From: Stutzerimonas stutzeri RCH2
GTDB lineage: Bacteria > Pseudomonadota > Gammaproteobacteria > Pseudomonadales > Pseudomonadaceae
Assembly: GCF_000327065.1 (NCBI RefSeq)
Contig: NC_019936.1
Coordinates: 3,252,001 to 3,316,000 of the forward strand
Reading direction: 5' to 3'
DNA length: 64,000 nucleotides
Shown piece by piece: positions 1 through 8,611 of this stretch. The notes under the pieces are model-generated. The model saw only the letters and a program-made list of their open reading frames with translations. It had not been told where the DNA came from and made no database searches. The stretch's first letter is position 1. Every line of letters begins with the position of its first letter. The position numbers and the translations under genes were made by a program.

Positions 1-724
1 GCAGCGAGACGATCGCGACAAAGGACAGCCCGCGGAACATGTCGAAGTTGGCCGGGTTCTGCGCCTCGATAGTGGCCATCGCAGTGCCCATATCGCCGAG
101 GGCGAGGATGACGAACACCGGAGTGACCAGCAGCGCGAAGATCATCAGCGTGGCCTGCACGGTGTCGGTCCAGCTCACCGCGAGGAAACCGCCAATGAAC
201 ACATAGAGGATGGTCGCCGCTGCACCGACCCACAGTGCGTATTCGTACGGCATGCCAAAGGTGGACTCGAACAGGCGCGCACCAGCGACCACGCCTGAGG
301 CGCAGTAAATCGTGAAAAACACCAGGATTACCAGCGCGGAGAAGATCCGCAGCATGCGGCTCTCGTCCTCAAAACGGTGCGAGAAGTAGTCCGGCAATGT
401 GAGGGCGTTGTGGTTGTGCTCGGTGTGCACGCGCAGACGGCCGGCGACGAACAGCCAGTTGAGCCAGGCGCCGACGATCAGGCCGATGGCGATCCAGCTT
501 TCCGACAGGCCGGCGACGAAGATCGCGCCGGGCAGGCCCATCAGCAGCCAGCCGCTCATGTCCGAGGCACCGGCCGACAGCGCGGTGACGAAACTGCCGA
601 GGCTGCGGCCGCCGAGGATGTAGTCAGAGAAATTCTTGGTAGCGCGGTAGGCAATGAAGCCGATCAGGATCATCGCCGCAATGTAGATCACGAAGGTGAT
701 CAGAGTGGGAGTGCTGACGTTCAT
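1..724 (-). CDS. putP: Sodium/proline symporter PutP, copy 1 (3' part outside window)
   Basis: Na+-coupled proline uptake permease of the solute:sodium symporter family, in the inner membrane. Only the N-terminal 241 or so residues are present because the reading frame runs off the window start. The protein opens with a hydrophobic helix, then the family signature GGRSLGSFVTALSAG near residue 40 and SDMSGWLLMGLPGA just after. The ATG at 722-724 aligns with the start of the complete second copy at 3516-5000, without indels. The two copies are identical from about 375 to 565 but diverge on both sides, and their upstream regions are unrelated. Paralogue of the putA-adjacent gene. Its own substrate could be proline or a related solute. 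Confidence 0.9.
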   Translation of the reverse strand, partial: MNVSTPTLITFVIYIAAMILIGFIAYRATKNFSDYILGGRSLGSFVTALSAGASDMSGWLLMGLPGAIFVAGLSESWIAIGLIVGAWLNWLFVAGRLRVHTEHNHNALTLPDYFSHRFEDESRMLRIFSALVILVFFTIYCASGVVAGARLFESTFGMPYEYALWVGAAATILYVFIGGFLAVSWTDTVQATLMIFALLVTPVFVILALGDMGTAMATIEAQNPANFDMFRGLSFVAIVSL

Positions 725-882
725 GGGACTTGTTTTCCTTGTTGGTCCTGACGCTCCGCCACAGCCCGGGATGCGACCGGCACCCGTAACGGAGCAATCG
801 AGGAGCGCAAGGATAGCGCGTCGCTGCCATCCGCGCCCGTGGCTGCGAAGGTCCCTAACGCAGGGTCTGGCCTCTGCAAACG

Positions 883-913
883 AAAAAGGGCCGGCAACCG
901 GTGCCGACCCTTG
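883..913 (-). terminator. Rho-independent terminator of the TonB receptor gene
   Basis: On the minus strand a GC-rich imperfect stem (AAGGGTCGGCA pairing with TGCCGGCCCTT) is followed by a run of T. It lies about 20 bases after the receptor stop codon and separates that gene from putP copy 1. Confidence 0.75.
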
Positions 914-933
914 CGCTGTGACAATCAGCCTTA

Positions 934-2949
934 TCAGAACGCCAGGCGCATGCCTACGGTCAGGTTACGTCCGGGCAGCAACACGTCGTCCTTGATGAAG
1001 GAGGTGTGCTGGCGGGCCTTCTCATCCAGCAGGTTATTGGCCTTGAGGTAGAGCAGGTAGTCGGTCTGGTTCAGCGAGCCGCTGTAACCCAGGCTGGCAC
1101 CGAGCATGTTGTAGCCACCGGTTTCACTCTCGTAATCGGCCAGCTCGTCCTGACGCTGCACGCGATAGAACTCCAGCTGACCATTGAGCGCCGGGGTAAA
1201 GCTCTGATCCAGCCGCACGCCCAGGCGATCGGCCGGGATGCGCGGCAGGTCGCCACCACCGTCGCGCAACTTGCCACGCACATGGTCGCCGAACAGGGTG
1301 AAGGCGGTGGCGTCGGTGGCCTGGAAGCGCACCTCTCCTTCGGCGCCAGTGAGCACGGCATCCTGCTGGCGGTATTCGATCTCGCGGTAGCCACCACCGA
1401 TGTCGTTGCCGGTGTCAGCGGCATAGATGAAGTCATCCACCTCGTTGCGGAAAACGCTGAGGCTGAAGGTGGTACGGCCGGCGAACTTGCGCAGGGTGAT
1501 CTCGGCGTTGTGCGAGGTTTCTTCTTCCAGATCGACATTGCCCAGCTCAACGGTACGGGTCGCCGCATGTGGGCCGTTGGCGTAGAGCTCCTCGGCACTG
1601 GGCAGGCGCTGCGAGCGCGTCAGCGAGAAGCCCAGCGAGTACTGCGGCGCGAAGGTCCAGACCGCACCAGCGGACATCGAAGTGCCGCTGTGATCGGTAT
1701 CCGGACGGCCATCGGCATCGATGTCCTGCCATTCGTGGCGCAGGCCGAGTTCGTAGCGCCAGGCGCCGGCGGTGTACTCCTCAAGCAGGAACAGGCCGTG
1801 GTTGCGCGTCAGCGTCTGCGGCACGTAGGCCTCCTCGCCGAGGGCTTCGAAGTCGCGACGCAGGGTCTGCGCGCCGAGCACACCGCGCCAGCCGAACAGA
1901 GGCTGATGGGTCAGTTCCAGACGCGCGTCGGTGGCGTCGTTGTTGAAGCGGGTGCCCACTTCGCCGCCTTCGATTTCCTTGTGCTGATAGTCGCTGTGGC
2001 CGATGCGCAGCCGCGCCAACTCGAAGCCCGGCAGCGGATCGCTCAGCTCGCCGCGCAGGTCCCAGCGCTTCTGCCGCATGTCGACGTAAGGCACGCCGCC
2101 GCCCTCCTCGTCATGATCATCCTCATCTTCGTCATCATGCTCACCGCAGTGCCATTGAATGCCGTCCAGGTGACACTCGGCGTGCTCGTGGCCCAGCAGC
2201 CCGTAGCGGTTGTTCTGTTCGCCATAGGCCATGCCGATGTAGCCGCGCTCGCCGATGAAACTGGCACCCAGATTGAAGCTGTCGGTGTCGTTGTAGGAGC
2301 CTTCCTGCTTGTTCGACGAACCGGGGATTTCATAGGGGTCGGCCTGCCGCTTGGTGCCCTCGGCGCGCACAGCGAAGTTGCCACTGCCCGCCGTGATACC
2401 GAACACCCCTGCCCCTTCATTGGCGACGCTGTTGGCGCGCAGTTCCAGCTCGCCTTCGTAGCCCTTCTCCGGGACGCGGGTGGGAATCTTCTTGTCGATC
2501 ACGTTGACCACACCGCCGATTGCGCCGCCGCCGTAGAGCAGGGTTGCCGGCCCCTTGAGCACTTCGATGCGCTCGGCCAGTAGCGGTTCGCTGGTCACCG
2601 CGTGGTCGGGGCTGATGGTGGAGGCGTCGAGCAGCTCGACGCCATCGCTCAGCACCTTGACCCGCGCGCCGTCCAGCCCGCGAATCACCGGACGCGCCGC
2701 ACCGGCACCGAAACTGCTGGAGCGTACGCCTGGAACAGTCTCCAAGGTTTCGCCCAAGGTCGCCTCGCGACGCAGCACCAGTTCGTCGCCCTCCATCACA
2801 GCAGCCGGGGTGGTCATCTCATGGCTTTGCTTGGCCAGGCCGCTGGCGCTGACCACGACGGATTGCAGTTCGACCGGCTCGGCGGCCCAGGCAGCCGGAA
2901 CCAGGGCCAGGCTGATCGACCAGGCCAGGGGGTGACGCTTCAGTTTCAT
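934..2949 (-). CDS. TonB-dependent outer membrane receptor, probable zinc receptor (ZnuD-like)
   Basis: Outer membrane gated porin of 671 residues, powered by TonB. A signal peptide (about residues 1-22) is followed by a possible TonB box around VELQSVVVSAS, a plug domain (GVRSSSFGAGAARPVIRG, then EVLKGPATLLYGGGAIGG), and a beta-barrel ending in Phe as expected for barrel insertion. Residues about 250-284 form a loop rich in His, Asp, Glu and Cys (HEHAECHLDGIQWHCGEHDD), like the metal-binding loops of ZnuD receptors. A Zur-like palindrome lies 100 bases upstream at 3051-3069. As I recall, P. aeruginosa has a Zur-controlled receptor at the equivalent place next to putA. Zinc as substrate is inference. 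GGAG sits six bases before the ATG. Confidence 0.88.
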   Translation of the reverse strand: MKLKRHPLAWSISLALVPAAWAAEPVELQSVVVSASGLAKQSHEMTTPAAVMEGDELVLRREATLGETLETVPGVRSSSFGAGAARPVIRGLDGARVKVLSDGVELLDASTISPDHAVTSEPLLAERIEVLKGPATLLYGGGAIGGVVNVIDKKIPTRVPEKGYEGELELRANSVANEGAGVFGITAGSGNFAVRAEGTKRQADPYEIPGSSNKQEGSYNDTDSFNLGASFIGERGYIGMAYGEQNNRYGLLGHEHAECHLDGIQWHCGEHDDEDEDDHDEEGGGVPYVDMRQKRWDLRGELSDPLPGFELARLRIGHSDYQHKEIEGGEVGTRFNNDATDARLELTHQPLFGWRGVLGAQTLRRDFEALGEEAYVPQTLTRNHGLFLLEEYTAGAWRYELGLRHEWQDIDADGRPDTDHSGTSMSAGAVWTFAPQYSLGFSLTRSQRLPSAEELYANGPHAATRTVELGNVDLEEETSHNAEITLRKFAGRTTFSLSVFRNEVDDFIYAADTGNDIGGGYREIEYRQQDAVLTGAEGEVRFQATDATAFTLFGDHVRGKLRDGGGDLPRIPADRLGVRLDQSFTPALNGQLEFYRVQRQDELADYESETGGYNMLGASLGYSGSLNQTDYLLYLKANNLLDEKARQHTSFIKDDVLLPGRNLTVGMRLAF

Positions 2950-3050
2950 GTGACTCTCCAGACAGTGGCGGTTGCCTTCCGAGCAACCGGGGACGGCTGT
3001 GCGCCGGCGCCTTTCGCTTTGGGCGCAGCTTCGCGGGGGGAGAATCTAGC

Positions 3051-3069
3051 ATGTTATATCGTAACGTTT
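3051..3069. promoter_or_regulatory. Candidate Zur operator
   Basis: ATGTTATATCGTAACGTTT matches the gammaproteobacterial Zur box (ATGTTATA-N-TATAACATT) at about 14 of 17 defined positions, with GTTA/TAAC arms around a central base. It lies between the divergent receptor gene and the small gene at 3178, so it could control either or both. Confidence 0.6.
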
Positions 3070-3177
3070 AACTCTGTTTTTACTGTATGAAGTACAACGG
3101 ATCTGACTTGTCCGTGGTCGAAAGGGAAATGCCGTGCGGCCTTCGCGCGGCTCTGGCACCGCTTCGGGAGACAGATC

Positions 3178-3402
3178 ATGACCGTAGACATCGACACCAC
3201 CACCGGTACCTGCTGCGTGGTCATCAGTGGCAATACGCACCGCAGCGCCCTGATGGACGTCCGCATCACCACCGATCCACAGGCACGCATGTCGGTTATG
3301 AATATCGACGGCACCAGCATCCATGTGCCGGAAGACGAAGCCGAACACCTGATCGCGGCGGGTGCGGTGGACGACCGCTCCAACCTGGTAGCGGACGACT
3401 GA
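3178..3402 (+). CDS. Small DUF3203-like protein
   Basis: A 74-residue acidic cytoplasmic protein with no signal peptide or membrane segment. It resembles the short Pseudomonas-restricted DUF3203 family, assigned from memory and without a known function. A Cys pair (TCCVVISG) near residue 12 and several His and Asp residues (NTHRS, SIHVPEDEAEHL) could bind metal but form no known motif. A GGGAG-like ribosome site precedes the ATG by about nine bases. It is transcribed away from the TonB receptor across an intergenic region holding the Zur-like box, so co-regulation by zinc is possible. A perfect palindrome follows the stop. Confidence 0.72.
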   Translation: MTVDIDTTTGTCCVVISGNTHRSALMDVRITTDPQARMSVMNIDGTSIHVPEDEAEHLIAAGAVDDRSNLVADD

Positions 3403-3417
3403 CCACGACCAGAAACG

Positions 3418-3443
3418 CAGAACCCCGGCTAGCCGGGGTTCTG
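3418..3443. terminator. Perfect 26-bp palindrome after the DUF3203-like gene
   Basis: A fully self-complementary 26-base sequence centred on GGCTAGCC lies 15 bases after the stop codon. It lacks a clear T-run, so termination is likely but not certain. Confidence 0.55.
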
Positions 3444-3449
3444 GTGCTA

Positions 3450-3475
3450 GGGTGGATGGCCGGAACCGGCCACCC
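3450..3475 (-). terminator. Possible terminator hairpin of putP copy 2
   Basis: GGCCGG/CCGGCC stem with a further GGGT/ACCC pair outside a small bulge, about 40 bases beyond the putP stop on the minus strand. There is no T-run. Confidence 0.35.
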
Positions 3476-3515
3476 GCCTATGCTGGTCTAGGCGGTCATA
3501 GCCACCCTGCGCAGG

Positions 3516-5000
3516 TCAACCGGCGTGATAATCCGCGTCGGCTTCCTCGAAGCGCTTGATGATGCTCGGGGCCGGTTCGGCGCCCATCTTGCTCACCACG
3601 AAGATAGCGATGCTGGCGAGGATGAAGCCAGGGATGATCTCGTACAGGCCCAGACCGATGAATTCCTTCCACACCACCACGGTGACCGCACCGACCAGCA
3701 TGCCGGCCAGCGCGCCGTTGCGGGTCATGCGCTTCCACAGCAGCGAGATCAGCACCACCGGACCGAACGCCGCGCCGAAGCCGGCCCAGGCGTAGGACAC
3801 CAGGCCCAGGACCTTGCTCTCCGGGTTGGAGGCGATGCCGATGGCGATCAGCGCGATCAGCAGCACCATGCCGCGGCCAACCCACACCAGCTCAGTCTGC
3901 GACGCGCTTTTGCGCAGCATCGCCTTGTAGAAGTCCTGGGTCAGCGCGCTGGAGCTGACCAGCAACTGCGCACTAAGCGTACTCATCACCGCCGCCAGTA
4001 CGCCGGACAGAATGATCCCCGCAACCCAGGGGTTGAACAGGATCTTCACCAGCTCCATGAACACCCGCTCGCCGTTCTGGCTGACCGCACCAGCCTGCTC
4101 AGGATGGCCAGCGAAATAGGCGATACCGAAGAAGCCCACCGCCACGGCGCCCGCCAGCGTCAGGATCATCCAGGCCATGCCGATGCGGCGGGCGTTGGGA
4201 ATGGTCTTGATCGAGTCGGCGGCCATGAAGCGCACCAGAATGTGCGGCTGGCCGAAGTAACCCAGGCCCCAGGCCAGCAGCGAGATGATCGCAACGAAGG
4301 AGAGCCCGCTGAACATGTCGAAGGCGGCCGGGTTCTGCGTGGCAATGGTGTCCATCGCCGCGCCCATGTCGCCCAGGGCGAGGATGACAAACACCGGGGT
4401 GATCAGCAGGGCGAAGATCATCAGCGTGGCCTGCACGGTATCGGTCCAGCTCACCGCGAGGAAGCCACCGATGAACACATAGAGGATGGTCGCCGCGGCG
4501 CCGATCCACAGTGCGTACTCGTACGGCACGCCGAAGCTGCTCTCGAACAGCCGCGCGCCAGCGACCACACCGGAAGCGCAGTAGATGGTGAAGAACACCA
4601 GAATCACCAGCGCGGAGAAGATCCGCAGCATGCGGCTCTCGTCCTCGAAGCGGTGCGAGAAGTAGTCCGGCAATGTGAGGGCGTTGTGGTTGTGCTCGGT
4701 GTGCACGCGCAGACGGCCGGCGACGAACAGCCAGTTGAGCCAGGCGCCGACGATCAGGCCGATGGCGATCCAGCTTTCCGACAGGCCGGCGACGAAGATC
4801 GCGCCGGGCAGGCCCATCAGCAGCCAGCCGCTCATGTCCGAAGCACCGGCCGACAGCGCAGTGACAAAGCTGCCGAGGCTGCGACCGCCGAGGATGTAGT
4901 CGTCGAAGTTCTTGGTAGCGCGATAAGCGACGAAACCGATCAGGATCATCGCCGCGATGTAGATCAGAAAGGTGATCAGCGTGGGTGTACTGATGCTCAT
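3516..5000 (-). CDS. putP: Sodium/proline symporter PutP, copy 2
   Basis: Complete Na+/proline symporter of 494 residues, the usual length for PutP, with a dozen or so hydrophobic segments. Signature stretches include GGRSLGSFVTALSAGASD near residue 38, a conserved SWTDTVQATLM in the middle, and a charged C-terminal tail. It imports proline across the inner membrane for use as carbon and nitrogen source. It lies directly downstream of putA on the same strand, 198 bases away. That spacing suggests its own promoter or co-regulation with putA by the nearby AraC-type regulator. The N-terminal half shares a long identical tract with copy 1. Confidence 0.95.
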   Translation of the reverse strand: MSISTPTLITFLIYIAAMILIGFVAYRATKNFDDYILGGRSLGSFVTALSAGASDMSGWLLMGLPGAIFVAGLSESWIAIGLIVGAWLNWLFVAGRLRVHTEHNHNALTLPDYFSHRFEDESRMLRIFSALVILVFFTIYCASGVVAGARLFESSFGVPYEYALWIGAAATILYVFIGGFLAVSWTDTVQATLMIFALLITPVFVILALGDMGAAMDTIATQNPAAFDMFSGLSFVAIISLLAWGLGYFGQPHILVRFMAADSIKTIPNARRIGMAWMILTLAGAVAVGFFGIAYFAGHPEQAGAVSQNGERVFMELVKILFNPWVAGIILSGVLAAVMSTLSAQLLVSSSALTQDFYKAMLRKSASQTELVWVGRGMVLLIALIAIGIASNPESKVLGLVSYAWAGFGAAFGPVVLISLLWKRMTRNGALAGMLVGAVTVVVWKEFIGLGLYEIIPGFILASIAIFVVSKMGAEPAPSIIKRFEEADADYHAG

Positions 5001-5198
5001 GTGTGTCCCTCGTTAGTTGTTGTTCGGCACAACGCGAGCGGACCCGCATCGCACCTTGGCAGAGGGCGATGGCGCCAAGGCCATCACCTGTGACAGACCC
5101 AACGGGGCCCGTCAGTGGCGGAAGAGCGTCCGCCAACTGTCCATTTGTTGTTGTGATCCGCCCGCGCGTGCGGCCGGTGACGAAGCACTGGCGGGTTT

Positions 5199-8100
5199 TC
5201 AGTCGTCGCCCAGCGACAGCAGCGAGGCGTTGCCGCCCACCGCGGTGGTGTTGGTGGAGGTGGTGCGTTCGTTGGCGAAACGCAGCAGATAGCTGGGCCC
5301 ACCCGCCTTCGGGCCAGTACCCGACAGGCGACATCCGCCGAACGGCTGCACGCCGACCACCGCACCAATCTGGTTGCGATTGACGTAGAGGTTACCGACC
5401 CGCGCCAGTTGCTCGATGCGTTCGGCGGTTTCCTCGTTGCGGCTGTGCACGCCGAGGGTCAGGCCGTAGCCGGTACCGTTGATCGCCGCGACCACCTTTT
5501 CCAGATCCGCCGCGTCGTAGCGCACCACGTGCAGCACCGGACCGAAATGTTCCTTCTTCAGCTGGTGAATGCCGTCGATCTCGAAGGCCACCGGCGCCAC
5601 GAAATGACCGTTCAGACCAGCCGGCACTGTCGCTTCGGCGATCAGGCGCCCTTCGCTCTTGAGCTGCTGGATGTGCGCCAACAGGCCTTCGCGGGCTTCC
5701 TGATCGATCACCGGACCGATGTCGTTCTCGCGCAGATGGGTCGGGCCGACCCTGAGCTCGGCCATGGCGCCCTTGAGCAGGTCGATGACCCGGTCGGCGA
5801 TGTCGCGCTGCACGTAGAGCACGCGCAACGCCGAGCAGCGCTGGCCGGCACTGGTGAAGGCAGAGCCGACGGCATCCTTGATGACCTGCTCGGGCAGCGC
5901 TGTGGAATCAACGATCATCGCGTTCTGCCCACCGGTCTCGGCGATCAGCGTGGCGATCGGGCCTTCCTTCTCGGCCAGCTGGCGGTTGATGATGCGCGCC
6001 GTGTCGGTCGACCCGGTGAAGCACACGCCGACCACGCGCGGATCGCGACAGAACACACCGCCCAGGGTGGCGCCGTCGCCGGGCAGGAAGGCGATCGCCT
6101 CCTGCGGCAGGCCGGCCTCGAACATCAGCTCCAGTGCGCGCGCGGCGATCAGGCTGGTCTGCTCGGCCGGCTTGGCCAGCACGGTGTTGCCGGCCACCAG
6201 TGCCGCGGTGATCTGGCCGAGGTAGATCGCCAGCGGGAAATTCCACGGGCTGACGCAGACGAACACGCCGCGGCCTTCATGGAACAGTTCGTTGCGCTCG
6301 CCAGTCGGGCCCTTGAGCTCCTCACGGCCAAGCTTCAGCCGCGCCTGCTGGGCGTAGTAACGGCAGAAATCCACCGCCTCGCGTACTTCGTCGATACCGT
6401 CCTGCAGCGACTTGCCGGCTTCCACGGTACACAGCGCCATCAGCTCGGCGCGGTGCTGCTCCAGCAGATCACCCAGACGCTCCAGCACTGCGGCACGGGC
6501 TTCCACCGGCGTGGCATTCCAAATCGGCCAGTAGGCTGCCAGGCGATCGATGGCCTGGCGCGCCTGGTCGGCGCTGGCGAACTGCGCCTGGCCGACGACC
6601 TTGTTCAGCTCATAAGGGCAACGCACCTCGGACGGCGTACCGGCAAGGGTCCGGCCGCTGATGACCGGTGCGGCTTGCCACTGGCGCTCGAGGAAGGGCT
6701 GATAGGCGCTGGCCAGTTCGGTCCATTGATTCTGGATGTTCATGTTGATCCCTTGAGAGTTCTTGCGGTTGCCGAACAGCGCCGGCGGCAGCGGAATGCG
6801 CGGGTTGCCCGGCGCGGCGAATCTGCGCAGCTGGGTGACCGGATGATCGATCAGCGATTCGACCGGCACGCGCGGGTCGACCAGCTGGTGAACAAAGGAC
6901 GAGTTGGCGCCGTTCTCCAGCAGGCGACGCACCAGATAGGGAAGAAGATCCTTGTGCGCACCGACCGGTGCGTAGATCCGTACGTTGCGGGCGTACTTCT
7001 CGATCACCGTGTCGTACAGAGCATCGCCCATGCCGTGCAGGCGCTGGAACTCGAACTCACGCGGCTGCGCCGTTTCCTCGGCCATGGCCAGGATGCAGCT
7101 GACGGTGTGCGCGTTGTGGCTGGCGAACTGCGGGTAGATCACGCCACGGGTGTGCTCGGACAACAGGTAGCGCGCGCAGGCGAGGTAGGAGGTGTCGGTG
7201 CCCTCCTTGCGGGTGTAGACGGGATAGCCGTCCAGCCCCTGCACCTGGCACTGCTTGATCTCGCTGTCCCAGTAGGCGCCTTTTACCAGGCGCAGCGGAA
7301 TACGCTCACCGAGTTCGCGGCCGAGCAGCGTCAGCCAGACCAGCACCGGCAGGCAGCGCTTGGAGTACGCCTGGATCACCAGACCGAACTCGCCCCAGCC
7401 GGCGATGGCCGGGTCGCGCAGGAGCTTTTCGTACAGCTCCAGCGATAGCTCGAGGCGATCGGCCTCTTCGGCATCGATGGTGATACCGACGTTCAACCGC
7501 CGCGCAAGAATCGCCAGTTCGCGGACACTGCCAAACAGCTCGGTGAGCACGCGCTCGCGCTGGGCGAGTTCGTAACGCGGATGCAGCGCCGACAGCTTGA
7601 TCGACACCGACGGACGCGGGCCCTTGCCGACCTGCGGCTCGGCACCGACGGTTTCCACGGCCTGACGGTAGTCGGCCATGTACTTGGCGGCGTCTTCGGC
7701 GGTCAGCGCGGCCTCGCCGAGCATGTCGAAGGAGTAGGTGTAGCCCTTCTCGCGCTCGGGACGACCGTTCTTCAAGGCTTCGGAAATGGTCCGGCCAAGC
7801 ACGAACTGCTTGCCCATCAACTTCATCGCCTGATTCATCGCGCCGCGGATCACCGGTTCGCCGGAGCGTTTGAGCAGGCGACCGATGACGTTCTTCGGCC
7901 GGCCATCGGCGGTTTCCGGATCGACCACCTTGCCGGTCATCACCAGCCCCCAGGCGGCGAAGTTGACCAGCACGTTGTCGCTCTGGCCGAGGTGACGTTC
8001 CCATTCGGCGGCGTTGAGCTTGTCGCGGATCAGCGCGTCGGCGGTGGCGGCATCCGGCACCCGCAGCAGCGCTTCGGCCAGACACATCAGCATCAGCCCT

Positions 8101-8360
8101 TCCTGGGTATCCAGGCTGTACTGGCGCAGCAGCGCATCGAGCGTGTCGACGGCATTGTCGCGCCCGCGAACCGCTTCGATCAGGCTGCGCGCACGCTCGC
8201 GAATGGCGGCAATGCCTGCCTCGCCGGGATCGGCAAGCTGCAACAGTTCGGTGAGATATTGCGCCTCGTCAACGCTGTAGTTGGCGCTGATGGCGGGAAA
8301 GAATTCCGCGGCTTTCTGGTTGGCGAAGGCGCCATCCAGCACGTGACCGGCCTTGAACAT
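5199..8360 (-). CDS. putA: Bifunctional proline dehydrogenase / glutamate-semialdehyde dehydrogenase PutA
   Basis: Oxidises proline to glutamate in two steps, FAD-dependent proline dehydrogenase then NAD-dependent P5C dehydrogenase, with channelling between sites. The protein has 1053 residues. The PRODH barrel shows SIKLSALHPRYE, an RLVKGAYWDSEIK strand near residue 360 and QAYSKRCLPVL. The aldehyde dehydrogenase half shows FTGSTDTA, the Glu in AETGGQNAM near residue 808 and the catalytic Cys in SAGQRCSAL near 842. It is shorter than E. coli PutA (about 1320 residues) and starts with MFKAGHVLD, so it lacks the N-terminal ribbon-helix-helix repressor domain, as does the P. aeruginosa form. 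It therefore cannot repress itself. Regulation probably falls to the adjacent AraC-type protein. Confidence 0.96.
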   Translation of the reverse strand: MFKAGHVLDGAFANQKAAEFFPAISANYSVDEAQYLTELLQLADPGEAGIAAIRERARSLIEAVRGRDNAVDTLDALLRQYSLDTQEGLMLMCLAEALLRVPDAATADALIRDKLNAAEWERHLGQSDNVLVNFAAWGLVMTGKVVDPETADGRPKNVIGRLLKRSGEPVIRGAMNQAMKLMGKQFVLGRTISEALKNGRPEREKGYTYSFDMLGEAALTAEDAAKYMADYRQAVETVGAEPQVGKGPRPSVSIKLSALHPRYELAQRERVLTELFGSVRELAILARRLNVGITIDAEEADRLELSLELYEKLLRDPAIAGWGEFGLVIQAYSKRCLPVLVWLTLLGRELGERIPLRLVKGAYWDSEIKQCQVQGLDGYPVYTRKEGTDTSYLACARYLLSEHTRGVIYPQFASHNAHTVSCILAMAEETAQPREFEFQRLHGMGDALYDTVIEKYARNVRIYAPVGAHKDLLPYLVRRLLENGANSSFVHQLVDPRVPVESLIDHPVTQLRRFAAPGNPRIPLPPALFGNRKNSQGINMNIQNQWTELASAYQPFLERQWQAAPVISGRTLAGTPSEVRCPYELNKVVGQAQFASADQARQAIDRLAAYWPIWNATPVEARAAVLERLGDLLEQHRAELMALCTVEAGKSLQDGIDEVREAVDFCRYYAQQARLKLGREELKGPTGERNELFHEGRGVFVCVSPWNFPLAIYLGQITAALVAGNTVLAKPAEQTSLIAARALELMFEAGLPQEAIAFLPGDGATLGGVFCRDPRVVGVCFTGSTDTARIINRQLAEKEGPIATLIAETGGQNAMIVDSTALPEQVIKDAVGSAFTSAGQRCSALRVLYVQRDIADRVIDLLKGAMAELRVGPTHLRENDIGPVIDQEAREGLLAHIQQLKSEGRLIAEATVPAGLNGHFVAPVAFEIDGIHQLKKEHFGPVLHVVRYDAADLEKVVAAINGTGYGLTLGVHSRNEETAERIEQLARVGNLYVNRNQIGAVVGVQPFGGCRLSGTGPKAGGPSYLLRFANERTTSTNTTAVGGNASLLSLGDD

Positions 8361-8490
8361 GCGCCGCTCCTCTTGTGATTGTGTCTGCTTAAAGGTCTAG
8401 TCCACGGCCAGGCTGTTGGTGCAGCACAAGACAATGAGCCAGGTCGGGAGACGGAATGTAGGGGCAGCACAGCGCGTCGTTCTTGCGCAA

Positions 8491-8522
8491 AACTACGGAA
8501 GTTTTACAAAAAACTACGAAAG
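8491..8522. promoter_or_regulatory. Direct repeats upstream of putA, candidate PruR operator
   Basis: Two copies of AACTACGRAAG start at 8491 and 8512, exactly 21 bases apart, which is two helical turns on the same face. AraC-family activators commonly bind such repeats. They lie about 130 bases before putA and 90 bases from the end of the regulator gene. Binding is inferred. Confidence 0.45.
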
Positions 8523-8611
8523 CCGGACGCCGAAACACGGAGGTAATGAAAGCGCAACAGAATGGCGCAGGAATATGTGCCTGGTAGCTGAAGAGCCCGA
8601 AAACAGGGCGA

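Noticed and set aside
399..623. Identical 74-residue frames at 399-623 and 4675-4899
   Set aside because: Both are antisense to putP and identical only because the two putP copies share an identical tract.
1006..2583. Long open frame (525 codons) antisense to the TonB receptor
   Set aside because: Typical GC-rich shadow frame; Ala/Val/Gln-rich, no family likeness, and the receptor on the other strand is complete.
3525..5093. Long open frame antisense to putP copy 2
   Set aside because: Composition is low-complexity (His, Gln, Asp, Arg) and mirrors codon bias of putP; no ribosome site.
5409..7448. 679-codon frame antisense to putA
   Set aside because: Covers only the reverse of a well-supported enzyme gene with no recognisable motif.
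5199..8360. PutA truncated by frameshift or missing its N-terminus
   Set aside because: The length fits the short PutA class without a ribbon-helix-helix domain, as in P. aeruginosa; no upstream remnant of that domain is seen.
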